From Chloroflexota bacterium (GTDB taxonomy: Bacteria; Chloroflexota; Limnocylindria; QHBO01), in contig JAPSGM010000157.1 of assembly GCA_031177555.1 (NCBI GenBank), forward strand, positions 1-5,245: 5,245 bases of DNA, given 5' to 3'. The notes under the pieces were generated by a model. That model was not told where the DNA came from, did not search any database, and saw only the letters and a program-made list of their open reading frames with translations. Positions 1 through 5,245 of the stretch are shown here, one piece after another. Numbering within the stretch: the stretch's first letter is position 1; every line of letters begins with the position of its first letter. The translations under genes were made by a program, and so were the position numbers.

Positions 1-1
1 T

Positions 2-142
2 GCGGCCTCCTCCGTGGCGATCGCGCGGGCGACGGATGCGGCGGCCGAGGAGGAACGGGCGGTTCCCGGCTGGGCGCTGGCCATCGGCGGGGCCGTGGCC
101 GCGGCGCTGGTGCGCTGGCTGTCCGGACGGTTGCGGCGCTGA
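2..142 (+). CDS. C-terminal fragment of a protein with a terminal membrane helix
   Basis: The 5' end lies outside the window; 46 codons remain before a TGA at 140-142. This frame shows the G/C-ending third positions expected for coding DNA here, while the other two forward frames translate into Cys/Gly-rich or Arg/Pro-rich sequence. The visible tail begins with an Ala-rich stretch and an acidic patch (AAAEEERAVPGW). A hydrophobic segment follows (ALAIGGAVAAALVRWL) that could form one membrane helix, and the protein ends in a basic tail (SGRLRR). By the positive-inside tendency that tail would be cytoplasmic. I do not recognise the family and infer no function. The segment could also be the last helix of a multi-pass protein. 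The short length leaves some doubt that it is a gene end at all. Confidence 0.6.
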   Translation, partial: AASSVAIARATDAAAEEERAVPGWALAIGGAVAAALVRWLSGRLRR

Positions 143-161
143 CCCGGCTGGCCGGCTGGGT
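142..161 (+). terminator. Possible stem-loop terminator after the upstream gene
   Basis: The stem starts on the last base of the upstream stop codon. As RNA, ACCCGGCU can pair with GGCUGGGU across a GGCC loop, giving eight pairs of which two are G-U. The same bases contain a perfect tandem duplication of CCGGCTGG (144-151 and 152-159), which makes the fold possible. No U-tract follows, so this would at best be a weak or factor-assisted terminator. In DNA this GC-rich, such a hairpin could arise by chance. Confidence 0.25.
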
Positions 162-186
162 ACCGGTCCAAAACGGGTGCATCGGG

Positions 187-206
187 GTACTACGCTGTAG
201 TACATT
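187..206 (+). promoter_or_regulatory. Perfect palindrome overlapping a -10-like box upstream of the M23 gene
   Basis: GTACTAC (187-193) and GTAGTAC (197-203) are perfect 7-bp inverted arms around a 3-bp centre. The right arm runs into TACATT (201-206), which fits the TANNNT pattern of a -10 element. No convincing -35 hexamer lies 16-18 bases upstream, so the promoter would depend on the -10 or an activator. This is the most AT-rich and symmetric patch in the 162-base gap. A dimeric regulator bound here would cover the -10, which would suit repression. The TACTAC/GTAGTA half-sites recall, from memory only, operators of BlaI/CopY-type repressors. The symmetry is seen directly; promoter and operator roles are inferred. 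Confidence 0.35.
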
Positions 207-239
207 CGGGCCCGTCACGCGCCGGAAGGGCCGGTTAGC

Positions 240-308
240 ATGGCTCGGAACCACGCAGGACGAGGGCAGGGCACACCCTTGGACAACAGAGGCAGCATCG
301 GTTCATGA
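240..308 (+). CDS. Possible 22-residue leader ORF overlapping the M23 start
   Basis: An ATG at 240 is preceded by a good Shine-Dalgarno sequence, GGAAGGG at 224-230, with a 9-base spacer. The ORF encodes 22 residues (beginning MARNHAGRGQ and ending RGSIGS). It stops at TGA 306-308, which overlaps the ATG of the M23 gene in an ATGA arrangement. The M23 gene's own candidate site, AGAGG at 288-292, is 12 bases from its start and weaker. Ribosomes finishing the leader could therefore feed initiation at 305 by translational coupling. The peptide has no recognisable domain and no run of one amino acid that would suggest attenuation. It may be a chance ORF, since short ORFs are common in GC-rich DNA. 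Confidence 0.3.
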   Translation: MARNHAGRGQGTPLDNRGSIGS

Positions 309-1684
309 GGCGACGGGCGCGCCTCGCCGTCACCCTGATTGCCCTGGTGACGGTCGCAGGCAGCTTCGTCGGCAGCACTCCCCGCGACCCGGCCCTGGCC
401 GCGGACCCCATCTCCGAAGCGCGAGCCCAGAAGGCAGCCATCGAGCGCCAGCTGGCCGATCAGCGCGTGCGCCTGGCGAGCCTTCGGGTTACGTCGGCGG
501 CCCTCGAGGACAAGCTCGACGTCGCCGAGGCGCAGCTGGCCCAGATCACCTCCGAATACGAGCGCGTGGTCCAGCTGCTTGGTGAAGTCCGGCAGCAGGT
601 CCAGGAGATCACCGAGCACCTCGTCCAGCTGCGCGCCGAGATCGAGGCGATGGACGCCAGGCTCGCCACCGTGGCGGCCGAGATCGCGCTCCAGACGGAG
701 GAGCTCGCCGCCCGCGAGGCCCTGCTGGAAGACCACCTGCGGTCGGCCTACGAGCAGTCGCAGACCTCCCTGCTGGAGCTGATCCTCAGTGCCGATTCGC
801 TCGACGCCGCCACGAGCCAGGTCGGGTACCTGCTCACGGTGTCCGAGCAGGACCAGGCCCTCGCCGACGAGATCCGCGCCATCCGCGAGGAGCTCAGCGT
901 CAAGGAGGCGACCCTGCGCCAGGGGCGCAGCGCGCTGCGCGAGGCGCGTGTCGCCGCGTCGGCGGAGGAGGCGATCCTCCGGGAGCGCAAGCAGCAGCTC
1001 GAGCAGCTGGAGAAGCGCACCGCCCAGCTGAAGGCCGCGGCGGAGCGCAAGCAGGCCGAGCAGGAGTCCGCGCTCAACGCCGCGCTGCAGGCGAAGGGCG
1101 ACGTCAAGAGGCAGATCGCCGCGAACGAGCGGGCCTTCGCCGCCGCGTCGCAGCTCGTCAACCGGCTCGTGGCCGAGCAGGAAGCGCTCGAGGAGGCCCG
1201 GCGCCGGCAGGCGGAGGAGGAGGCGAGGCGTCGCCGAGAGAACGACAACCGCACCTCGCCGACAGGCTTCCGCTGGCCGGAGGCCGCACCGCGCATCACC
1301 CAGGAGTGGGGGCCCACCAGCTTCGCCCTCGAGCCGCCATACACCTACAACGGCACCTACTACCCGCACTTCCACGGCGGGATCGACATGGCCAGCGGCT
1401 GCGGCGCGCCGGTGATGGCATCGAAGGCCGGGGTGGTGGTCGCCTCGGGGCAGCCGCTGCTGCCCTACGACACCGGCTTCGGGGTGATCATCGACCACGG
1501 CAGCGACATCCAGACCTGGTACTGGCACCTGGAGGCGCGAGTCATCGTGCGGCCGGGACAGGTGGTGAACGGCGGCCAGGTCATCGGCTACGAGGGGAGC
1601 ACTGGGTTCTCGACCGGCTGCCACCTGCACTTCGCGGTCAACGACCACGGGGTGTGGGAGAACCCGCGAAGGTACCTGCCCTAG
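305..1684 (+). CDS. Secreted coiled-coil M23 family peptidoglycan hydrolase (EnvC/PcsB-like)
   Basis: The 459-residue product is predicted to be an exported zinc metallopeptidase that cuts peptide cross-links in peptidoglycan. Residues 1-32 look like a signal peptide: basic MRRRAR, a hydrophobic core LAVTLIALVTVAG, and a likely cut after ALA (30-32) or LAA (31-33). Residues about 35-312 are heptad-rich coiled coil. Within it, about 153-190 (SLLELILSADSLDAA onward) resembles the segment conserved in EnvC, PcsB and CwlO coiled coils. The catalytic domain covers about 325-459. It has the zinc motif HGGID (H357, D361), a WYWHLE motif with H408, and HLHF (H440, H442), so all expected ligands are present. 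C366 and C439 lie beside these motifs and could form a disulfide. ATG 305 is the first start after an in-frame TAG at 236. In known relatives the coiled coil keeps the enzyme inactive until FtsEX or a partner engages it; no ftsEX lies in this window. The family call is firm, the role in division or separation is inferred. Confidence 0.95.
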   Translation: MRRRARLAVTLIALVTVAGSFVGSTPRDPALAADPISEARAQKAAIERQLADQRVRLASLRVTSAALEDKLDVAEAQLAQITSEYERVVQLLGEVRQQVQEITEHLVQLRAEIEAMDARLATVAAEIALQTEELAAREALLEDHLRSAYEQSQTSLLELILSADSLDAATSQVGYLLTVSEQDQALADEIRAIREELSVKEATLRQGRSALREARVAASAEEAILRERKQQLEQLEKRTAQLKAAAERKQAEQESALNAALQAKGDVKRQIAANERAFAAASQLVNRLVAEQEALEEARRRQAEEEARRRRENDNRTSPTGFRWPEAAPRITQEWGPTSFALEPPYTYNGTYYPHFHGGIDMASGCGAPVMASKAGVVVASGQPLLPYDTGFGVIIDHGSDIQTWYWHLEARVIVRPGQVVNGGQVIGYEGSTGFSTGCHLHFAVNDHGVWENPRRYLP

Positions 1685-1703
1685 ACCCATACCTCCACCG
1701 GGA

Positions 1704-1739
1704 CCGATGGGACGGCGGGCGTACACGTGCCCGCATCGG
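1704..1739. terminator. Bulged hairpin between convergent genes, possible terminator
   Basis: Two nested inverted repeats share one axis. CGGGC (1716-1720) pairs with GCCCG (1729-1733) around an 8-base loop, and CCGATG (1704-1709) pairs with CATCGG (1734-1739) outside it. This gives eleven pairs with a 6-base bulge (1710-1715) on the left arm. The structure begins 19 bases after the M23 stop, in the 145-base gap between converging genes, where a terminator is expected. No T-tract follows on either strand. The rest of the gap (1741-1829) is very GC-rich; it holds a small CCGG-CACT-CCGG hairpin at 1809-1820 and a GGCTCC/GGAGCC pair (1774-1779, 1824-1829) abutting the stop of the minus-strand gene. 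I see no gene there. Confidence 0.3.
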
Positions 1740-1829
1740 GATAGCGACTCAAGACGTCAGGCGGCGGGCAGACGGCTCCGCGGCTGCGCGACGGCGTTCG
1801 GCGCGGCGCCGGCACTCCGGTCGGGAGCC

Positions 1830-2576
1830 TCAGCCCACCGGGGGCGGCTCCAGGTAGGCGCGCATGGATGCGAGATCGGGGTCGTCGCGGGCGTACTCGC
1901 GCAGGTCCGGGCGGCGGGCAAGGGCGGTGGACAGCAGGCGCCGGGCGTCATCGGTCCTGCCGGTGAGGGCGCTGTGGCAGGCGATGTTGTAGAGCATCAC
2001 GCCCGAGTCCCGCGGCAGCAGGTGGTTACGCTGCAGCACGGCCTCGACCTCCGCGCCGAAGGCGGCGAACCGGTCCTTCGCGCGCGCGAGTCGGGCGATG
2101 TCGCTCAGGTGCCCCAGCGCGTGGTTCACGCCGTTGGCGCCGATGCCGGCAGCGATGTCGTCGCACGCGCAGAGGGCCTCGTTCGAGCTCGACCGGATGG
2201 CCGCGATCAGCTCGTCGATGCTCGCGTCGGCCGCGGCTGCGACCTGCGTGGAGGTCCACGCCGAGCGGTCGGCGTGGATGCTGGCGTTCGACTCGTCCAC
2301 CGGGTCGCCCGGCTGCGGGTCGGAGGGCTCGAACCCGGCGACGCCGGAAGCGGCCAGGAGGCGCCGCGCCTCGATCGATCGCCACGCCGCCAGGTGCGCC
2401 CGGACGTCCTTCGCCGTCCAGCCCTCCTCGCCGACCGGAGCGCCTAGCCCGGCGCCGAGCGTGTCGAACAGCTCCCGCTCAGCCTGGCGCGTGGCCTCGA
2501 GCAGCGCGATCAGGTCCTGCTGCAACGGGGTGAGTGGCTGGCCGGTCGTGGCGGTGCCCGTGGCGGTCACCGGCAC
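1830..2576 (-). CDS. DinB-like four-helix-bundle protein with C-terminal TPR-like module
   Basis: The 248-residue product has two parts. Residues about 15-165 look like the DinB/ClbS-DfsB/mycothiol-dependent isomerase superfamily: an amphipathic first helix (LTPLQQDLIALLEATRQAER), then the signature WTAKDVRAHLAAW (53-65), and a late helix NHALGHLSDI (151-160). H61, H152 and H156 are placed like the metal-binding histidine triad of that fold. Residues about 189-243 (VMLYNIACHSALTGRTDDA, then ALARRPDLREYARDDPDL) resemble the TPR end-of-group module often found last in tetratricopeptide proteins. Enzyme activity and substrate cannot be told; many DinB members are thiol-linked transferases, others have unknown roles. 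GTG at 2576 is the first acceptable start downstream of the preceding gene; GTG at 2570 is an alternative. The gene starts 38 bases after the phosphorylase stop, so cotranscription is likely. The fold call is good, the function open. Confidence 0.82.
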   Translation of the reverse strand: MPVTATGTATTGQPLTPLQQDLIALLEATRQAERELFDTLGAGLGAPVGEEGWTAKDVRAHLAAWRSIEARRLLAASGVAGFEPSDPQPGDPVDESNASIHADRSAWTSTQVAAAADASIDELIAAIRSSSNEALCACDDIAAGIGANGVNHALGHLSDIARLARAKDRFAAFGAEVEAVLQRNHLLPRDSGVMLYNIACHSALTGRTDDARRLLSTALARRPDLREYARDDPDLASMRAYLEPPPVG

Positions 2577-2595
2577 ATCGTACGCGGGCCGTCCA

Positions 2596-2605
2596 CCCCT
2601 CCCTC
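2596..2605 (-). promoter_or_regulatory. Purine-rich ribosome binding site candidate for the DinB-TPR gene
   Basis: On the minus strand GAGGGAGGGG lies between the phosphorylase stop (2615-2617) and the GTG at 2576. It is the only Shine-Dalgarno-like sequence in this 38-base gap. Its distance to GTG 2576 is 19 bases, longer than the usual 5-10, and no in-frame ATG, GTG or TTG lies closer. Either initiation here is inefficient, the intervening bases fold, or the site is not used. Confidence 0.35.
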
Positions 2606-2614
2606 GCTCGAAGA

Positions 2615-4789
2615 TCAGGCGGTCGCGGGCTCCCGGGACCGCACGGCGGGCAGGTACAGCCGGGCCACGTACTCGCGCAGCATGCGCGCGGAGCTGAACT
2701 GCCACAGCGAGCCCGCCACCGCCTCGCGCATGACGCGGACCCAGCCGACGGGAATCCCGTTCTCGTCGACCTCGAAGAAGAGCGGGACGATCTCGTCCTC
2801 CAGGAGGCGGTACAGCGACTCGGCGTCCTCGCCGTCCTGCGCCCCCTCGTCGCCCTCGACCTCGCGATCGCCGATGGCCCAGCCGTTGCGGCCGTTGTAG
2901 CCCTCGTCCCACCAGCCGTCCAGGACGCTGACCGATGGGATGCCGTTGAGCGCCGCCTTCATGCCGGAGGTGCCGGACGCCTCCATCGGGCGGCGGGGGT
3001 TGTTGAGCCAGATGTCGACGCCTCCGACCAGGAAGCGGGCGATGCGCATGTCGTAGTCCTCGAGGATGAAGACGCGTCCCCTCAGCCGCTCGGAACGCGA
3101 CAGCTCGAAGATGCGCTGGATCACCTGCTGCCCGGGCCGATCCGCGGGATGCGCCTTGCCGGCCAGCACGATCTGGATCGGGCGGCCCGGGTTCGAGAGG
3201 AGCCGCGCCAGGCGGTCCTCGTCGCGGAACAGCAGGTCGGCCCGCTTGTAGGTGGCGAAGCGCCGTGCGAAGCCGATCACCAGAGCGGCCGGGTTGAGCG
3301 CGTTGCCGATCTGGCGCAACTCGTCGGGCGACTCGCCGTGCCGGGCGAACTGCCGTGCCAGGCGCCCCTCGGTGAAGTTCATGAATTCCCGCTTCTGCTG
3401 CAGGTGGGACGACCACAGGTCGAAGTCGTCGACCGCGGACAGACGATCGACCAGCGCCGCATCGGACAGGTCCGCGCCAAGCGAGGCGCCCAGCGCGCGC
3501 TCGTAGAGGCGGCGGATCGGCCGCCCCAGCCAGGTCGAGACGTGGACGCCGTTGGTGATGGCCTGCACCGGGTGGCCGGCGACGGGCTGCCATGTCTCGG
3601 TTGCCGTGGTGCCGTGCAGCCGGCTCACGGCGTTCGCATCGGACGCGTGGCGCAGGACGAAGGCGGTCATGTCGAAGCCGGCCTCAGGGTCGTCGGTGCG
3701 ACCGCGGCCGAGCTCCATCAGCTCGCCGGCCGGCAACCCCATCTCGTTCAGGATGAGAGATAGGTTCTTGGTTGCCAGGCCGCGGTCGAAGACCTCGTTG
3801 CCCGCCGGGACCGGGGTGTGAATGGTGAAGACCGCGTCGCGCCCCACGCGGCGCAGCGCCTCGCCGGGTGCCAGGCCGGGCTCCTGGCCCAGGAGCTCGC
3901 GCGCGCGCTCGAGGAGCAGGAATGCCGAATGCCCCTCGTTCAGGTGCCACGCCGCCGGCTGGATGTCCAGCTCGCGCAGCGCGCGCACGCCACCGATGCC
4001 CAGCACCATCTCCTGGCAGAGGCGCATCTCGCGGCCGCGGACGTAGAGGATGTGGGTGATCGGGCGGTCGGCGGGGTCGTTGGCGGGGATGTCCGTGTCG
4101 AGCAGCAGCAGCGGCAAGCGACCGACCTGGGCCACCCAGACCGCGGCGTGCACGCGGCGTCCGGGGAACTCGATGGCCACCTCCAGCGCCTGCCCGCGCG
4201 GGCCGCGGGCGCGTCGCAGCGGTAGCTGCCCGGGGTCCAGGTCGGGCTGGGCGTGCTCCTGGTGGCCATCGGCGTCGATCTGCTGGCGGAAGTAGCCGCG
4301 GCGGTACAGGAGGCCAACGCCGACGAAGGGCAGCGCGGCATCGGACGCCGACTTCAGATGGTCGCCGGCGAGCACGCCCAGGCCGCCGGAGTAGATCTGC
4401 ATCGACTCGTGCAGGCCGTACTCGGCGCAGAAATAAGCGACCGGGCCGGGCAAGCGCCCCTCCGGATCGGCCTCCGCCTGGCGGCGGTACCAGGCGTCGG
4501 CGCCGTTCTGCATGTAGCGCGTGAACTCGTCGAGCAGCCGGCTGGCGTCGACCATGAAGTCCTCGTCCGCCTCCAGCTCCGCCCAGCGCGAGGCATGGGC
4601 CGATGCCAGGACGGCGATCGGGTTGCGGTAGCGCGACCAGGCCAGCCCGTTGATGCGCGAGAAGAGCGAGCCGGCGCGGGGCGTCCAGGTCCACCAAAGG
4701 TTGTAGGCGAGCTCGCCCAACCCGTCGAGAGCGCGTGGCAGCTGGAAGTCATGTCCCGCCAGGGTGGGGACGCGCTGGGAGGTCGTCAT
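2615..4789 (-). CDS. glgP: Alpha-glucan (glycogen/maltodextrin) phosphorylase, DUF3417-containing form
   Basis: This 724-residue enzyme is predicted to release glucose-1-phosphate from the non-reducing ends of alpha-1,4-glucans using orthophosphate and pyridoxal phosphate (GT35), in cytoplasmic glycogen or maltodextrin breakdown. The N-terminus carries the DUF3417 signature (LAYNLWWTWTPRAGSLF, 27-43), marking the divergent bacterial subfamily (TIGR02094-like) and not the animal/E. coli type. Motifs follow in order: CAEYGLHESMQIYSGGLGVL (121-140), RRGYFRQQID, WHLNEGHSAF (281-290), FTIHTPVPAGNEVF (321-334), ITNGVH (411-416), ARRFATYKRADLL (508-520), LAGKAHPAD (542-550), WLNNPRRPMEASGTSGMKAA (594-613) and DGWWDEGYNG. 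K611 in GTSGMK is the expected Schiff-base lysine for pyridoxal phosphate. All motifs are intact, and the length is shorter than the roughly 800-850 of many relatives, mainly at the C-terminus. ATG 4789 is the first start after an in-frame TAG; no Shine-Dalgarno precedes it, so leaderless translation is possible. No synthesis or debranching genes are visible here. Confidence 0.96.
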   Translation of the reverse strand: MTTSQRVPTLAGHDFQLPRALDGLGELAYNLWWTWTPRAGSLFSRINGLAWSRYRNPIAVLASAHASRWAELEADEDFMVDASRLLDEFTRYMQNGADAWYRRQAEADPEGRLPGPVAYFCAEYGLHESMQIYSGGLGVLAGDHLKSASDAALPFVGVGLLYRRGYFRQQIDADGHQEHAQPDLDPGQLPLRRARGPRGQALEVAIEFPGRRVHAAVWVAQVGRLPLLLLDTDIPANDPADRPITHILYVRGREMRLCQEMVLGIGGVRALRELDIQPAAWHLNEGHSAFLLLERARELLGQEPGLAPGEALRRVGRDAVFTIHTPVPAGNEVFDRGLATKNLSLILNEMGLPAGELMELGRGRTDDPEAGFDMTAFVLRHASDANAVSRLHGTTATETWQPVAGHPVQAITNGVHVSTWLGRPIRRLYERALGASLGADLSDAALVDRLSAVDDFDLWSSHLQQKREFMNFTEGRLARQFARHGESPDELRQIGNALNPAALVIGFARRFATYKRADLLFRDEDRLARLLSNPGRPIQIVLAGKAHPADRPGQQVIQRIFELSRSERLRGRVFILEDYDMRIARFLVGGVDIWLNNPRRPMEASGTSGMKAALNGIPSVSVLDGWWDEGYNGRNGWAIGDREVEGDEGAQDGEDAESLYRLLEDEIVPLFFEVDENGIPVGWVRVMREAVAGSLWQFSSARMLREYVARLYLPAVRSREPATA

Positions 4790-4853
4790 CGAGGGCCGAT
4801 GCTACTCGATCGGCTGCCATGCTCGACAGCAGGCGTTACGCTATCGGACCCGT
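4790..4853. promoter_or_regulatory. Divergent promoter region between glgP and the HTH gene
   Basis: Only 64 bases separate two divergent start codons, so both promoters must lie here or inside the genes. For the plus-strand gene, CTGCCA (4814-4819; four of six matches to TTGACA) and TACGCT (4837-4842; TANNNT) are 17 bases apart, placing the transcript start within about five bases of the ATG at 4854. For glgP, TAGCAT on the minus strand (4804-4799) ends nine bases before its ATG, with only a weak -35. Neither gene has a Shine-Dalgarno sequence, which agrees with leaderless or near-leaderless mRNAs. A small inverted repeat, CCGAT (4796-4800) and ATCGG (4809-4813), overlaps the glgP -10 candidate, and ATCGG recurs at 4843-4847. 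These are weak matches read by eye. Confidence 0.35.
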
Positions 4854-5245
4854 ATGGACGGCTACTCGGTTGAAGAGGCGGCCGAGGTCCTCGGAGTCTC
4901 GCAGGGGCGCGTCTGGGAGCTGATCGCGCGAGGCGTGCTGGTCGGGGCATCCGAGGGCCGCGCCGACATGCGCGTCTTCCTGCGACCGGCCACGCCGCCG
5001 CAGCGCTTCGAGGCCGATCCTCCGCTCCCGCGGCCGCCTGCGAACGGCGGCACGCACCCCGAGGCGAGCCCCTTCCGCGAGCTGCTCACCGAGTTCCGCA
5101 ACCTGACCGAGCGCTACGGCCAGGCCCTGCTGGCGCTCGGCGAGGCGCGCGGGGAGGTGGCGGCCCTGCGCAGCCGTGTCGACCTGCTGGAGGCCCGCAT
5201 GGACATGCGGCTTCCCTTGCGGCCGGCCTCGACCGTGGCCTGGGA
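4854..5245 (+). CDS. HTH domain protein with coiled coil, 3' end outside window
   Basis: An ATG at 4854 opens a frame that stays open to the window edge (130 codons plus two bases). Residues 3-30 (YSVEEAAEVLGVSQGRVWEL onward) match the helix-turn-helix of MerR/excisionase-type DNA-binding domains. Residues 31-45 (GASEGRADMRVFLRP) could form the short wing. A Pro-rich linker covers about 46-72 (ADPPLPRPPANGG). Residues about 73-118 form a heptad-like helix (FRELLTEFRNL, then GEVAALRSRVDLLEARMD), probably a dimerising coiled coil. The likely role is a dimeric transcription factor or DNA-binding architectural protein; the target is unknown. It diverges from glgP, so control of that gene or of itself is possible but not shown. 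No upstream in-frame start or Shine-Dalgarno is present. Third positions are strongly G/C-rich, which supports real coding. Confidence 0.85.
   Translation, partial: MDGYSVEEAAEVLGVSQGRVWELIARGVLVGASEGRADMRVFLRPATPPQRFEADPPLPRPPANGGTHPEASPFRELLTEFRNLTERYGQALLALGEARGEVAALRSRVDLLEARMDMRLPLRPASTVAW

Noticed and set aside
215..1726. A 503-codon minus-strand open frame opposite the M23 gene
   Set aside because: Its translation is Leu/Arg/Gly-rich low-complexity sequence with no motif, and the plus strand has a complete M23 domain with catalytic residues. Long antisense frames are expected in DNA this GC-rich.
1707..2447. A 246-codon plus-strand frame across the convergent gap and the DinB-TPR gene
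   Set aside because: It runs antisense to a gene with recognisable domains and lacks motifs of its own.
2577..3593. Upstream extension of the DinB-TPR frame that would give a 587-residue protein
   Set aside because: The extra 339 codons overlap the phosphorylase gene in another frame and translate into Arg/Pro/Gly-rich sequence without domains. Recognisable similarity begins only after the GTG at 2576.
2534..3763. A 409-codon plus-strand open frame opposite glgP
   Set aside because: It has no recognisable domain, and the minus strand carries every conserved phosphorylase motif in order. It is an antisense shadow.
3684..4697. A 337-codon minus-strand frame inside glgP
   Set aside because: The composition is Arg/Pro/Ala-rich with no motif, and it lies on the same strand as the intact phosphorylase in a different frame.
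4801..4868. GCTACTCG direct repeat at 4801-4808 and 4861-4868, exactly 60 bases apart
   Set aside because: The second copy encodes Gly-Tyr-Ser at the start of the HTH domain, where the codons are constrained. A single 8-mer match over this distance is not strong evidence of paired operator sites.
1..5245. Search for mobile elements, CRISPR arrays, tRNA or rRNA genes and riboswitches
   Set aside because: I saw no transposase or integrase motifs, no regularly spaced repeats, no cloverleaf-like sequence and no long structured leader. The gaps are all under 165 bases.

Overview
This is a high-GC window (roughly 70% by eye) with strong G/C preference at third codon positions, GTG as well as ATG starts, and two genes that begin without a recognisable Shine-Dalgarno sequence. 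Together with the gene families present, this suggests a GC-rich Chloroflexota lineage (Limnocylindria or Dormibacteria-like) or a deep actinobacterial relative. No ribosomal or other phylogenetic marker is present, so the assignment is tentative.

Layout from left to right. Positions 2-142 (+) are the last 46 codons of a protein ending in one membrane helix and a basic tail. Positions 143-304 are a gap that holds a hairpin just after that stop, a perfect 17-bp palindrome overlapping a -10-like box, and a possible 22-codon leader ORF whose stop overlaps the next start. Positions 305-1684 (+) encode a secreted coiled-coil M23 (LytM-type) peptidoglycan hydrolase of the EnvC/PcsB architecture. 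Positions 1685-1829 separate convergent genes and contain GC-rich hairpins. Positions 1830-2576 (-) encode a DinB-like four-helix-bundle protein with a C-terminal TPR-like module. Positions 2615-4789 (-) encode an alpha-glucan (glycogen/maltodextrin) phosphorylase with the N-terminal DUF3417 region. Positions 4790-4853 are a short divergent promoter region. From 4854 to the window end (+) runs the start of a protein with a MerR/excisionase-like helix-turn-helix followed by a coiled coil.

The genes do not form one pathway. The M23 hydrolase acts on the cell wall, the phosphorylase on storage glucan. The DinB-TPR gene starts 38 bases after the phosphorylase stop and is probably cotranscribed with it, though no functional link is evident. 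The divergent HTH gene is positioned where a regulator of the phosphorylase unit could sit, but nothing in the sequence shows that it is one.

I see no mobile element, CRISPR array, tRNA, rRNA or defence-type cassette, and no clear undescribed multigene system. The points most worth a second look are the palindrome and leader ORF in front of the M23 gene, the DinB-TPR fusion, and the divergent HTH/coiled-coil gene.
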